NCBI RefSeq assembly: GCF_010389155.1
Contig: NC_057763.1
Coordinates: 43,630,645-43,694,644, forward strand
Direction: 5' to 3'
DNA: 64,000 nt
Source of the DNA: Erigeron canadensis
Lineage: Eukaryota > Streptophyta > Magnoliopsida > Asterales > Asteraceae
In this document: positions 34,130-44,480 of the stretch, one piece after another
How positions within the stretch are numbered: position 1 is the stretch's first letter
How the letters are laid out: each line of letters begins with the position of its first letter
Program-made: the position numbers and the translations under genes
The notes under the pieces: generated by a model
What the model was told of the DNA's origin: nothing
The model's input: the letters and a program-made list of their open reading frames with translations, nothing else
Databases searched by the model: none

Positions 34130-35187
34130 TTTTCTAGTCATCAAACACTACAAAAATGCACATGAAAAACATTTTGTACTTTAAAACTACGATCGAGCAT
34201 GTATTACTAACGGGGTTAAGTGTTAATAGATTGTTAACTACTTATAATTGATTAAGCTATATGTATAGTATAGAACCGGTATGGCACGTCTAACTTCAAT
34301 TAATTTATGCACTTGATCATCTTGGAGAACCTATGCCTACACAATGCCGTCATTATTCTTGTAAACAAGATAAGAAATATTCCTCCCCAATAATAAAAGC
34401 TGAAACGCGTCGGGGAATAACGTTCGTTTAGTTGATTTTTATACTTATTGTATGTAATATATTCTATATGCCTACCCATCAAGTTTATGTGACTACACTA
34501 AATAAGCATCTTAAAATGGAACCATCTTTTTTCGCATGCTTAATCTGTATAAGCCTTATATATGAACATATGATCATACGGTCAGTGGTTTCCATTACAA
34601 CCACAGTCACTGCTGCTGGTTTTTGGGTTCAAATTTGAAGGACAAAGTCGGCTAAAAACAAATCAACTAATTAACTTGAAACTTACAATCTTTTCATTTT
34701 CAGATATACTATGATAACAAGTATTCAAGTTATATAGAATTTAATCACAGTATCCATGAAATTAATTTGCTGGTCTTCTAAGTTCCCGGGGACAATCAAC
34801 CCTTAGTTGAGATGAAATTGCTCGGAATTTGGGATGGGAGTAAATCATAATGAAAATGAGTACTCTCACATATTAATCAGGGACGTTGTTAAAAGAAATT
34901 CTTTACAGAAACAAAGATTCACACATTTATCTCAAGTGCAGGGGACTTGAATCCCCAACCTATATGTTGGTTAGTCACGTAAAGTCGCATTGATCATTAG
35001 GTTCAGCGGTTCAACCTGTCGAATATCAATGTTTAACATGTTACCTAAATCTTTTGATAAACTTGTTTATTCAAGCTCTAGAAGGTGCACATATGCCACA
35101 TGTTTTACTCTCTATTAAAATGATGTTACATATCATAGAAATGCGTGAATCATATAATAAAGGAGGATTCCCAATTTCCCGCCTTCC
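34130..35187. other. GRP copy 2 upstream region, duplicated before copy 3
   Basis: Blocks here recur in order at about 36970-37520, such as TGATCATYTTGGAGAA and the stretch just before each TATA box. This shows the upstream region was duplicated together with the gene. Confidence 0.6.
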
Positions 35188-35194
35188 TATATAA
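35188..35194 (+). promoter_or_regulatory. TATA box of GRP copy 2
   Basis: TATATAA within CCTATATAACA, in the same relative place as the TATA box of copy 3. A likely leader intron runs from about 35272 to 35458. Confidence 0.55.
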
Positions 35195-35413
35195 CACTCT
35201 CCGGTCTCTAATCTATTTCAATCCAGATTAAAGCTTGACAACCTACAATTTGCAATCAACATACTAATTTGGTTGGTTTTCATCCGTCTCTTAATTAGAT
35301 AATAAACATAACCATAATAGATTGGTGACTTTTAACTAGTTTGGTCCATTTGATCGTAGTTAAAGTTGTTAACTGACTAGCTTAATTGTTCTGTTACTTT
35401 GAAATCATCTTGA

Positions 35414-35416
<3 letters not shown>

Positions 35417-35445
<29 letters not shown>
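35417..35445. repeat. (AT)n microsatellite
   Basis: About 13-14 AT units in the probable leader intron of GRP copy 2, 25 bp before the ATG. Confidence 0.85.
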
Positions 35446-35450
<5 letters not shown>

Positions 35451-35469
35451 TTTTTTAGGGTGAAGAAAG

Positions 35470-35949
35470 ATGGGACATAATGGGGAAAGAGGACTCTTCT
35501 CGCTTGGTGGATTCGGTAACGGTGGACACTTCCCTCAACAACATGGAGCATACCCTCCTCAAGGATATTATGGTTACACTCAATCCGGATATCCACAACA
35601 TGGACATGCCGGTGGATACCCGCCACAAGCCTACCCAGGTGCTTATCATTCAGGTAATTAGTTTTGACAATACTTTCTTGTAACAAACGCCGTTGACTAC
35701 AAACATGAATGTTGTCCTGATGAGAAATTCTCAACAGGTCATGGTGGCCATGGTGCAGGATTCTTAGCTGGTGGTGCAACCCACGGGGTTGGTGGATATG
35801 GAGCTCATCATGTTTCTCATGGTCATGGAGGATCCCATGGCTATGGATCACACGGCAATGGAGGCTATGGGCAGCACCATGGTAAGTTCAACCATGGAAA
35901 GTTTGGCCAGCATGGAGGCAAATTTGGAAATCACAGGATGTGGAAATGA
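35470..35949 (+). CDS. glycine-rich protein A3-like, array copy 2
   Basis: Exons 35470-35653 and 35738-35949, with the same split-glycine junction as copy 1 and an intron of only 84 bp. It encodes 131 aa. The start is MGHNGERGLFSLGGFGNGG, then a few YPPQ units (AYPPQGYYGY, GYPQHGHAGGYPPQAYPG). Exon 2 begins GHGGHGAGFLAGG, has a histidine/glycine stretch, and ends with GKFNHGKFGQHGGKFGNH then RMWK. The alanine run of copy 1 is lost (THGVGGYGAHH), and several tail lysines and histidines are changed to N or Q. Intact and probably expressed: TATA and 3' flank are kept. It is closest to copy 3. Confidence 0.87.
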
Positions 35950-36178
35950 GCAAGTTCGTGCTGTTAGCCCTGCCCCTGCCAAGTTTGTTCCACTGCATGT
36001 GTTTGAATTAACGTACTGTCGTATGTTAGCTACCGTTGTGTTGTTTCTTTGTGCTGTTAAGTAGTTTGTAATAAACACAAAATAAAGAGGGCAAACTTTG
36101 CTGGAACCTTTGTGACTCAATCATCTATAAAAATATTTCTTAGCGTGTTTTAATTTAATTGTCATATCACTGACACAG
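35950..36178. other. 3' UTR shared with GRP copy 3
   Basis: Contains AACACAAAATAAAGAG and ACTTTGCTGGAACCTTT, both repeated after copy 3 (about 38582-38620). AAATAAAG may serve as a poly(A) signal. Confidence 0.6.
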
Positions 36179-36225
36179 GTGCCTCCACACATAGAAGTGG
36201 TTCCTAACCAAACTTATGGAGGCAC
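36179..36225. repeat. 9-bp inverted repeat with 29-bp loop
   Basis: GTGCCTCCA (36179-36187) pairs perfectly with TGGAGGCAC (36217-36225). Downstream of GRP copy 2. Too short a stem for a miRNA precursor. Confidence 0.6.
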
Positions 36226-37515
36226 ACTGTCTTCCAAGATGCTAATCTTGCAACCCTATGGATACTGACTCAATTGACTTATTTTTCACTGACCCGCTGC
36301 TACTAATCAGCCCGGCCAAGTCACTAATGACATATATAGTTCCTAAATTGATTGTTGTGAATCACCATGTAAATGCATTGATTCACATCCCAGATCCATC
36401 AATTACACTAACTAACGTTATTTATTAACACTAATTAAGTGCACGGGTCTGATGTCTAATATCATGATGAGATATAACAAAATAGCAAGGTAAAAGAAGA
36501 CAGAAACACACAACATAACAAAAATTATCTTGACCATCAAAATATATATGTCATATAATATGAAAAAGGGTAAAGGGGAAAACGTTGAATATAGTCATCT
36601 ATCACTAGATTTAAGCCCTTTTAATCACCTAGTTTTTAATGTATCTTTGAAGAGATGGATTTAGGCTAGCTGGATCATCCTCGAAGCCTTTTGTGGAGTA
36701 AACTTAGTTAACTGTTATACTATATGATTAATGCAAGGAGGATAGATATACACGGACTTGGCGATTATAGTTGTATTATGTGGGTCACAAAAGAGATCTT
36801 TTTTTTTTTGTACTTGAAGGACCCAATCTGCCCACCAGACTGTCCGCTTTTCTTCTTTAAATGCTTGACTTGTAGGGTACCATAGGCCAAGGCTCTTAGC
36901 TGGTAGCTGGCAGGCCCGAATTGCCTAACCAGTTCTCAACACCTGTAGACCCGCAAATCATTTCCTACTTCAAAATGTTTATGTATAACTCACGGGATTA
37001 AGTGTTAATCTATAATTGTTGGAGTGTAACTTTCATATTGATCAAGAGTTATGTGAATAGAACCCATATGACACAAAAACATGTGGATCTTAATTTACGC
37101 GTCTGATCATTTTGGAGAATATATTCCTACACATACTATATGTTGTCATAATTGTTACAAAAAAGCAATTTGTATTTATTCTTCCCAACACTAATTAAAG
37201 TTCTAAACGTGTTGGCACATAAGTATTAGTTCTTTTAGTTTTTTGGTATGTTAGGCGTCTATTGACAGGTTGCTTTTATACCCATCATATATATGATAAT
37301 TCACTGTCCATTGAATTAGAATATTACGTTTTTATGTCTTTCAAACGAATTTGCACTGCATGATTATCAAGTTTATAAGCTCATTTGATACTCTTGTTTA
37401 GTCAACCTCTAGGAAGTACGTATACATTTACCATGTGTAGATTCTCCATCAACGTATCACACGCATTTAAGTAAGAAACGTGTGAATCAAATACAAAGGC
37501 AGATTCTTGTTTTCC
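36226..37515. other. spacer and upstream region of GRP copy 3
   Basis: The left part has no recognisable features. From about 36970 it matches the upstream region of GRP copy 2. Confidence 0.5.
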
Positions 37516-37524
37516 TATATATAA
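37516..37524 (+). promoter_or_regulatory. TATA box of GRP copy 3
   Basis: TATATATAA within TTTCCTATATATAACAG. A leader intron is likely, from GTTAGT near 37634 to an acceptor at 37917-37918. Confidence 0.55.
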
Positions 37525-37927
37525 CAGTCTGCTCCTCTCTGAATCTGATATTAATTGGCTAACTGCAATCTAGATCGATCAGAGCTTGACCACCTACGTA
37601 CAAGTTTGAAATCAATTAACAAATATTGAATTCGGTTAGTCTTCATCTTCGATCTATTCTCTTGTTCTTCCGATGTAGTAAGAATATATTAGTGCCTTAA
37701 TCATACAAAAACGTACAGCACTAATTATATGATAGTTGCTTTTTGAAAATAATGATATGATAATTAACTTAATTTGTGAATATCAGGCAATTTTTGATGT
37801 TGTAAAAGTAGATTTTAGGTGGCGTTTAACTTGTCCTGTTCGTTTGATTAGGTTCTTTTATACGAGTATCTAAATTAAGTTTTGTTTGCTGACTCATTTC
37901 TTAGCTAGCTAGCTAGGTTGAAGAAAG

Positions 37928-38481
37928 ATGGGACATAATGGAGAAAAAGGACTATACTCACACCTTGGTGGATATGGTGGTGGTGGACAATATTACCCCC
38001 AACAACATGGAGCATACCCTCCCCAAGGGTATGGTTATCCGCAATATGGACATGCCGGCGGATACCCACCACAAGGCTATCCAGGTGTACAACATTCAGC
38101 TGGTTAGTTCCGACGACAAAACTTTCTTCCAACAGCTGTCGTAGATTTAATTGCACTCGCTTGTGGCCTTGCAACTTAAAACATGTATATCTTTTTTTTG
38201 TCCTCACGTGAAATCCTGGATCAACAGGGCATGGAGGACTTGGTGCGGGATTGCTAGCAGCTGGTGGTGCAGCACTTGGGGCTGCTGCATATGGAACTCA
38301 TCACGGATCACATGGTTATGGATCCCATGGCTATGGATCTCACGGTTATGGATCGCACGGCTATGGATCCCATGGTTACGGAGGCTATGGGCATGGTAAG
38401 TTCAAGCACGGAAAGTTCGGAAAGCATGGAAAGTTTGGCAAGCATGGAGGGAAATATGGAAAGCACAAGATGTGGAAATAA
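37928..38481 (+). CDS. glycine-rich protein A3-like, array copy 3
   Basis: Exons 37928-38102 and 38228-38481, split-glycine junction, 142 aa. It starts MGHNGEKGLYSHLGGYGGGG. The N-terminal repeat region is short (QQHGAYPPQGYGYPQ, GHAGGYPPQGYPG). Exon 2 keeps the alanine-rich segment (GLLAAGGAALGAAAYGTHHG), then has five near-perfect GSHGY units coded by an 18-bp tandem pattern. It ends with the lysine/histidine tail (KFKHGKFGKHGKFGKHGGK, then KMWK). Copies 2 and 3 share promoter, leader and 3' flank, so they come from a recent roughly 2.5-kb tandem duplication. The GSHGY expansion is private to this copy. Confidence 0.88.
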
Positions 38482-38952
38482 TGAATTCAAATTGAACGCT
38501 TGTTTTGTTTGAATCAGATATTATCAATTATCTATTATATTATTGTGTTTTTGCTGTGATATCAAATCGTTTGTAATAATCAAACACAAAATAAAGAGAA
38601 CAACTTTGCTGGAACCTTTAATTTGTGGCTCATCTATGAAGATCTTTCTTTGCATGTTTTTAATTGTCATTTCATCTAACCAGATCCATGCTGCCATATA
38701 TATTGACTAATTCAAGATTAAGTTTCTTGGGCTAATAAACGGAGTGGTATTGTTGGGGGTTAGGCTACTTACACCACGTCGTGTCATGTAGCATCTTGGG
38801 TTACTGGGAGTTGTCTGTGAAAAAACAAGAGAGTGAAGTTGCTTGGGAGGTGAGGTAGCCTAATGATGATTTTCATTTAATATTGATTAAAAATACATTT
38901 CTTTTTCATTTAATACTCTCAGAGTCAAAGAAAAAGAAAGCAATAGGTGAGA
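38482..38952. other. GRP copy 3 3' flank
   Basis: The first 200 bp are related to the copy 2 3' flank. The rest has no assigned feature. Confidence 0.5.
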
Positions 38953-39470
38953 AGATATCCAAGGGCACCTAAGGGCTCCCCATTGAAGATAGCCTTAATT
39001 AGGCGTCCTTGAGCTGCACATCTTATCCTTACAAATCCTTATACATCCTTATAAATCCTTCAAATCCTATAATTTTATCTCCAACCATACAAACATCCTT
39101 ACATATCCTTACATTTTCTTTTACCTCCAACTAAAATAAAAATATATTAGGTGAGGACAAGTAAGGACATCCTTCATAAAATCTTTAGTTTTGGACAAGC
39201 TTCAATGACAAAAGATATCCAAAGACACATAAAGGCTGTAAAAAGATTGAATTGAAAAAGAAACTGTATTGATGATATTTGTGATGATTATTACAACCTA
39301 TTGTAGCATCTATTTATACAAGAAATCAAAGAGCTAAATATGGAAATAAAATCATAGTTATGAATCGGCTTGATTTTTGATGTGTTGCCCAAGTCGTGAT
39401 CTTCTATTTAGAGAAATGATTTGATCTCATCTTCTAACAGCCTAAAGACACCCTGTTAAGATAGCCTAAT
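38953..39470. mobile_element. remains of two Harbinger-like MITE copies (family of 54960-55544)
   Basis: 38953-38994 is a right end (ATATCCAAGGGCACCTAAGG to GATAGCC, then TTA). A second copy follows directly (ATCCTTATAAATCCTTCAAA and TATATTAGGTGAGGACAAG). It is broken near 39238 by about 190 bp of unrelated sequence with an LTR-end look, and resumes at CCTAAAGACACCCTG to AGATAGCC (about 39442-39468). Confidence 0.6.
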
Positions 39471-40465
39471 CAAGTTTATGCCTCTCTCTCCCTACACAAA
39501 TTCGGTTGCCCATTATCTACTTCCTCAAATAATAACTACTTAAAATTTGGCAACCAATAAAAGCATCACGACTTGAATAATAAACACCGAGTGAGTGAGG
39601 ATAGAAGAATTTAGCTTTATTCACTAGCTAATATGTTCGAGTTCTTGATAGTCAAAAAATTAATAATGCCATAAATGGCAAGATTCGTTGAGTTGTTTCA
39701 ACAATATTCCTCTCCTTTTTGCACATTGTTTATTTGTTTTATTTGTGGGGAGAGAGTTTAGGATGGAGGAATGTGATACCAATTCAAAAGTACGAATAGC
39801 TAGGGGTCATATTCATAAAAAAAAAAATGGCAAGAATTCTTGTTTCAATTACAAAAAATAATCATCCAACCATCAATAAATGAACTCGTACATGAGGAAC
39901 TTAGATTTTAAATTTTAGTGTAAGTAAAATGTTCTTAGGTTGTGTTTGGTCCGCGAATGTTTTTGAAAGGAATGGATCGAATTTGATGAAATGGAATGAA
40001 ATTTAATGGAATGGAATTTGATTCAAATAGTATGTTTGGTTAGTAAAATGCAAAAGGAATGAATGATCTCATAATAGGTTTTATGAAACTAGAGTTTAGT
40101 ATATTAAAATATATTTTACGGAGACCAAATTAATCAAGTTTTATAACAAGTAAAAACAATAATTTAAAGTTTAGCAGCGTTGGAACAACGCATAAGAAGA
40201 ATAAAGTCGATATTGTACGTGCGTTACACATCATTAATTCATCCTTATTTCTCACTCGAATACGTATGTACCAGTATAACACCCCATCCCCAATCCGGCA
40301 CCACCATTTATAAATTCTAACGAGTAATATTTATTGATCAGACTTGGACTATATAATTTAGTGTGTGTGTTTAATTAATTTTGAACTTCATCTTTCTCTC
40401 GAAAAAAATATTGTAGCTTTTATTTTCCTATATATCGATCAAACCAAAAGTCGGAAAAACTAAAT
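39471..40465. other. spacer and GRP copy 4 upstream region
   Basis: 39940-40060 has a GGAATGGAATTTGAT-type low-complexity patch. TATATAT at 40429-40435 lies only about 35 bp from the copy 4 ATG, so it is doubtful as a TATA box. Confidence 0.45.
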
Positions 40466-41937
40466 ATGGGCAGTGGATACCATAACGGTGAAAAAGGTTT
40501 GTTCCCTTATCATGCTGGCGGTGGACAGTATCCTCCACCACATGTAGGGTATGCGTACCCTTACCCGCCCCCTGGTTATTCTTCTCACGTTGGATATCCA
40601 CCAAACGTCTATCCTCCATCCATTGGTTATCAGCCTGTAGCCTATCATGGCTCATCGGCTCCCTATTATTCAGGTAATTAGCTCCGCTCACCATTTCTCG
40701 ATGATATCATGCATGTTCCTTGTAAACGTATATATGTGTAACACCCCATTTGTCACGCTAACTAAAAAGATAGCGTGGGCAAATAAGATGTTACAAAATA
40801 ATAATGAAAGTCCACACTTTAAAGTGTGAACTTTTAATTCTACACACTTTTAGTTATATATATTTTTACACACATAAAAACGTGACAAAAATTTTAATTT
40901 GTTCACGCTAAGTAAAAGTGTGAATAAATGTAACATAATTTGTAGTGAGTTACGTATTTGTAGGTGTTAAGAAATGATTATTATGAGAATTTTTTGTGAT
41001 TAATGATTAATGTAAGATGTACATAATGGTGTAAAAACATTAATTAATTTGCAATTTTGTATACACATAGAAAATTAAAGATCAAACTGTTAACATAAAC
41101 TTTGTACGTACGTATGAACAACATATATACAAACTTGAGATAATTTAATTACGAGTATAATCGCCTTCTTTGAAGAATAAGATATGCGGTGATGAAAAGT
41201 GAACGTGTACTAAGACAACTTTTGGATTCTTCGGAATTCAAGGTTAATCCCAATGAGGGCTCTTTCCGGCAAATCCATTTCCACAGTAACCAACATTTTC
41301 TCAAGAGCATTTAATTTATGTTTTTTTCGTGATAAAGAGGTAACGTGAATTTTGTAACAATAAGTCAATAAGAGGAGTCGCTGATTCGTGCCCTTGAAAG
41401 AAATAATTCGGTCACTCATGACTAATCAATTTCATACATATAAGCGGGCCCGGGTAAAAAGATTTTGTTCAAGAATGGTGGTTTGGGGTGGTGGCTTTAT
41501 GATGGGTTATGGCGATACGTACTCTTTTATTTGTTTTAAGTTTCAAATTGATAAGTCATATGATTTATTGTCGCATGTTACCTCTTTCTTCAAATAAAAA
41601 AAAAAAAGAGTTAAATGCAAGAATGGTCCATGTGGTTTGTCACTTTTTGCAACGGCAATCCCTCTCTTGATTTTTTAGCAGTCGTGATCCTTAAAGATAT
41701 GTTTCAGTTGCAATGGTAGTCCCTCAATAATGTGTTGGTGTAGGTGGAAGAACGTTAATACCCATCATGTGTTACTCACATGGGAAACTTAACGACACTA
41801 ATTAACGATTCTGTCAGTGAGGGACCGTCGTTGCAACTAAAACATATCTTCAGGGACCACAGTTGCTAAAAAATCAAGAGAGGAACTACCATTGCAAAAA
41901 GTGACAAACCACGGGGACCATTCTTGTATTTAACTCT

Positions 41938-41972
<35 letters not shown>

Positions 41973-42420
41973 TAATAATTGTCCTTTTTTCAGGCCATTA
42001 ATCCGTTTTATTCCTTAGATCTTCTTGCGTGGGAAGTCAACAAATAAATTAAGAATTTTCCTAAGATGGTCTAGAAAAGAATTTGTGCTCATCGGTTTTT
42101 CTTGGAATGCTGTTTTTTATGTGTGGATCTTAGAAACTATATATATTCTCTCAAAAACTTAAAATATAACAAAATTAACTATTTATTTAGGGCATGGAAG
42201 CCACAAGCACGGGGGAGTGGGAACATTTCTAGCCGGTGGTGCAGCAGCAGTGACAGCTTCATATGGAACTCATCACATGCCTCATTATGGTTACGGATAC
42301 CATGGGCATCACCATCATCACCACCACGGAAAGTTTAAGCATTACAAGTTCAAGCGTGCAAAGTTTGGCAAGCGATGGAAGCATGGAGGGATATATGGAA
42401 GGCACAAAATGTGGAAATGA
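40466..42420 (+). CDS. glycine-rich protein A3-like, array copy 4
   Basis: Exons 40466-40673 and 42191-42420 with the same split-glycine junction, 145 aa. The intron is 1.5 kb, against 84-728 bp in the others, and contains a MITE. It starts MGSGYHNGEKGLFPYHAGGG. The N-terminal repeats are more varied (YPYPPPGY, GYPPNVYPPSIGY). Exon 2 has GTFLAGGAAAVTASYGTHH, a run of seven histidines (residues about 115-121), and a tail with arginines replacing some lysines (KFKRAKFGKRWKHGG, then KMWK). It is the most diverged copy, yet the frame and splice sites are intact. The insertion-swollen intron and weak promoter leave open whether it is well expressed. Confidence 0.83.
41607..41937. mobile_element. 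long-TIR MITE in the intron of GRP copy 4
   Basis: The inverted arms are about 120 bp. The left begins AGAGTTAAATGCAAGAATGG and the right ends CCATTCTTGTATTTAACTCT; matching blocks such as GTCACTTTTTGCAA continue inward. It is 331 bp and non-coding. The long arms suggest a MULE origin. The A-rich flanks hide any target duplication. Confidence 0.85.
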
Positions 42421-44198
42421 TATAATACTATGCTTATTTGTACCTAAAATTTGGAACGATCTTCTCGATCTAATGTAATTGCGTTATGTTCATTGGTTTC
42501 TCGACTAATCAAACATACTAAAGTGTGACCCTTATCAAGATGGTCTTCCTTCGTGGTATTAGCTAGATGGTTTGTTACATATATATCATACGTCCATCAC
42601 ACTTGGTTTTTGTTGCTAATTTGTTTGATATATATTTTTACATTTGAATGAAATGGGGTGAAGATTTCGATTCCATAATTTGAGAGTTTTGTATTACAAC
42701 AAACCAATGGAAATTATGTATATATGTTGGAGAAAGGGAATATAAGGTTGTCCGACACCTAAGCTTAGATGTGGAACCCCTCACATACTAATATTTAATT
42801 ATATATTGTTTAATGAATAAATGCATGGGTCTCCATAATTTTTATGGTTTAAAAAATTAATATGTGAGTTTCTGACATTTAAGCTTAAGTAACAGCCTTA
42901 TATTCCCATCCCCATGTATGCTTGAATGTGTCAATGTAATAACACTGAAACATCAGTTTTGGGCCATGTGACTTCTAATAAGTCATGTTTTAATGGAAAT
43001 CTTTGAGAATAATGGGCCGGACAGCCCTTTTGATAATGGGCTTTTGGATACAAAAAGATTAAAGATGTAGTAATACTCTATTTTACAGGCCCAAATGCGA
43101 CAAGAACTACATCTACGTTCGATCATAACATTGCACCACAACCACGCATGCGGCATGCACGAGTTTATAAAATCAATCCATTAGTCTTGAAATTTAGTTG
43201 AAGTAAAGCTAACATGCTAATGCTTATCTATTTGATTTTTAAGTAAATTAACTTTGTGTCAGACAATTGAAAGTATGAAGATTTGAGCTTAAGATTTCGT
43301 TGCTTTTATTTATTTATTTATACGTTTCATTGTTAAAAGTGTGAAGATTTATAAAATTTTGTCACATTATAAGTACTTTGCAAAAGAGTGTCATTTTATT
43401 TACATAGTAACTTAATTTATACATCACTTTCACGTTTTAAGATAAGTATATATTTTAGAAATGTGTAAATCAATAAATACGTTAATGTATCCCATATTGG
43501 TAGTTATCCACTGCTACCTGCAGGCCATTTTCTAGCTAGGTCCATGAGCTACAAATATTGTTTGCATTACACCTACCTTGTTGATGTTTTGTTTAATTAC
43601 ATACTCATATGGTCTGTTCTTCTAGCAGGTGCAGGACATACAAATATTATTGTTTGCATTACACCTGGCCTTTTTGCTTTTCTCGATCAGTGGATAGCTA
43701 GCTTGAATATTTTAGAATACACGAACGAATTTTGGCACAATCTAGAGATTATTGTTACAGATATCGTATGAGGTATACAGAATGTATGACCAAGAGAGAG
43801 ACCATATATCATCAATGGATAAATAATCGGTAAAAGATCGGAAATTTAATTCTCTTGTATCTGTTAATGAAACATGTCACATGCATAATTAAGAGGGGGT
43901 TATATTATCATAAATAGTTAATATCGAGTAAGTGAGACATATTAGCCTGTTTGATTATGACCAAAAGGAACAAGTGGACACCATAGTATAGTAATTGCGA
44001 TTTGAACATTGAACCTCGCCAGGACCACCATACATACCCATATACTAGATTGAATGGACCCAACAACAGGCGTCAAATAAGTTCATTTGGATACCAAACA
44101 TCAATAAATTATAGATTGGTATTTCAAGAGACTTGATACTTAGAGTTCTTAGGTTTCCCTATATTTGGAGAGTTGGCTATATATATAGTATAGGGCTG
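42421..44198. other. gene-poor spacer
   Basis: 3' flank of GRP copy 4, then AT-rich sequence. The motif TTGTTTGCATTACACCT occurs twice, near 43559 and 43660, a direct repeat about 100 bp apart. A 75-codon ORF over it looks accidental. Confidence 0.45.
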
Positions 44199-44480
44199 TC
44201 AACGAGCCGAGCTTTTTTCGAGTAGCTCGAGCTCGAGCTCAACTCGATCGAGTCGAACTATTATCGAGCTCGAGCCCTAAATTCAGGCTCGAAATAATTA
44301 TCGAGTCGAGCTCAAGCTTTACATTGTCCAACTCGAATACTTATCGAGCTTTTCATATATTATGTATATATTTATATATATAATTCTTAAATAGTAAATT
44401 TCTAATTCTACAGAGGCTATTTGTATAAATTTTGTTATTAGTGATATATTCTACAAGGGCTCGACTCGATAATACCCCTA
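44199..44480. repeat. CGAGCTCGAG-rich repeat, likely transposon fragment
   Basis: Dense GAGCTCGAGC and CGAGTCGAG motifs, starting GGGCTGTCAACGAGCCGAGC. A similar G-rich scrap starts near 45472 (CCTGCCAAAATGGACGG). Boundaries are not defined. Confidence 0.5.

Noticed and set aside
35405..36120. ORFs on both strands over GRP copy 2
   Set aside because: Shadows of repetitive coding sequence; no family features.
36179..36225. miRNA precursor
   Set aside because: The stem is only 9 bp; too short for a plant MIRNA hairpin.
43544..43771. 75-codon plus-strand ORF
   Set aside because: Spans a direct repeat and shows no recognisable domain; no promoter or splice support.
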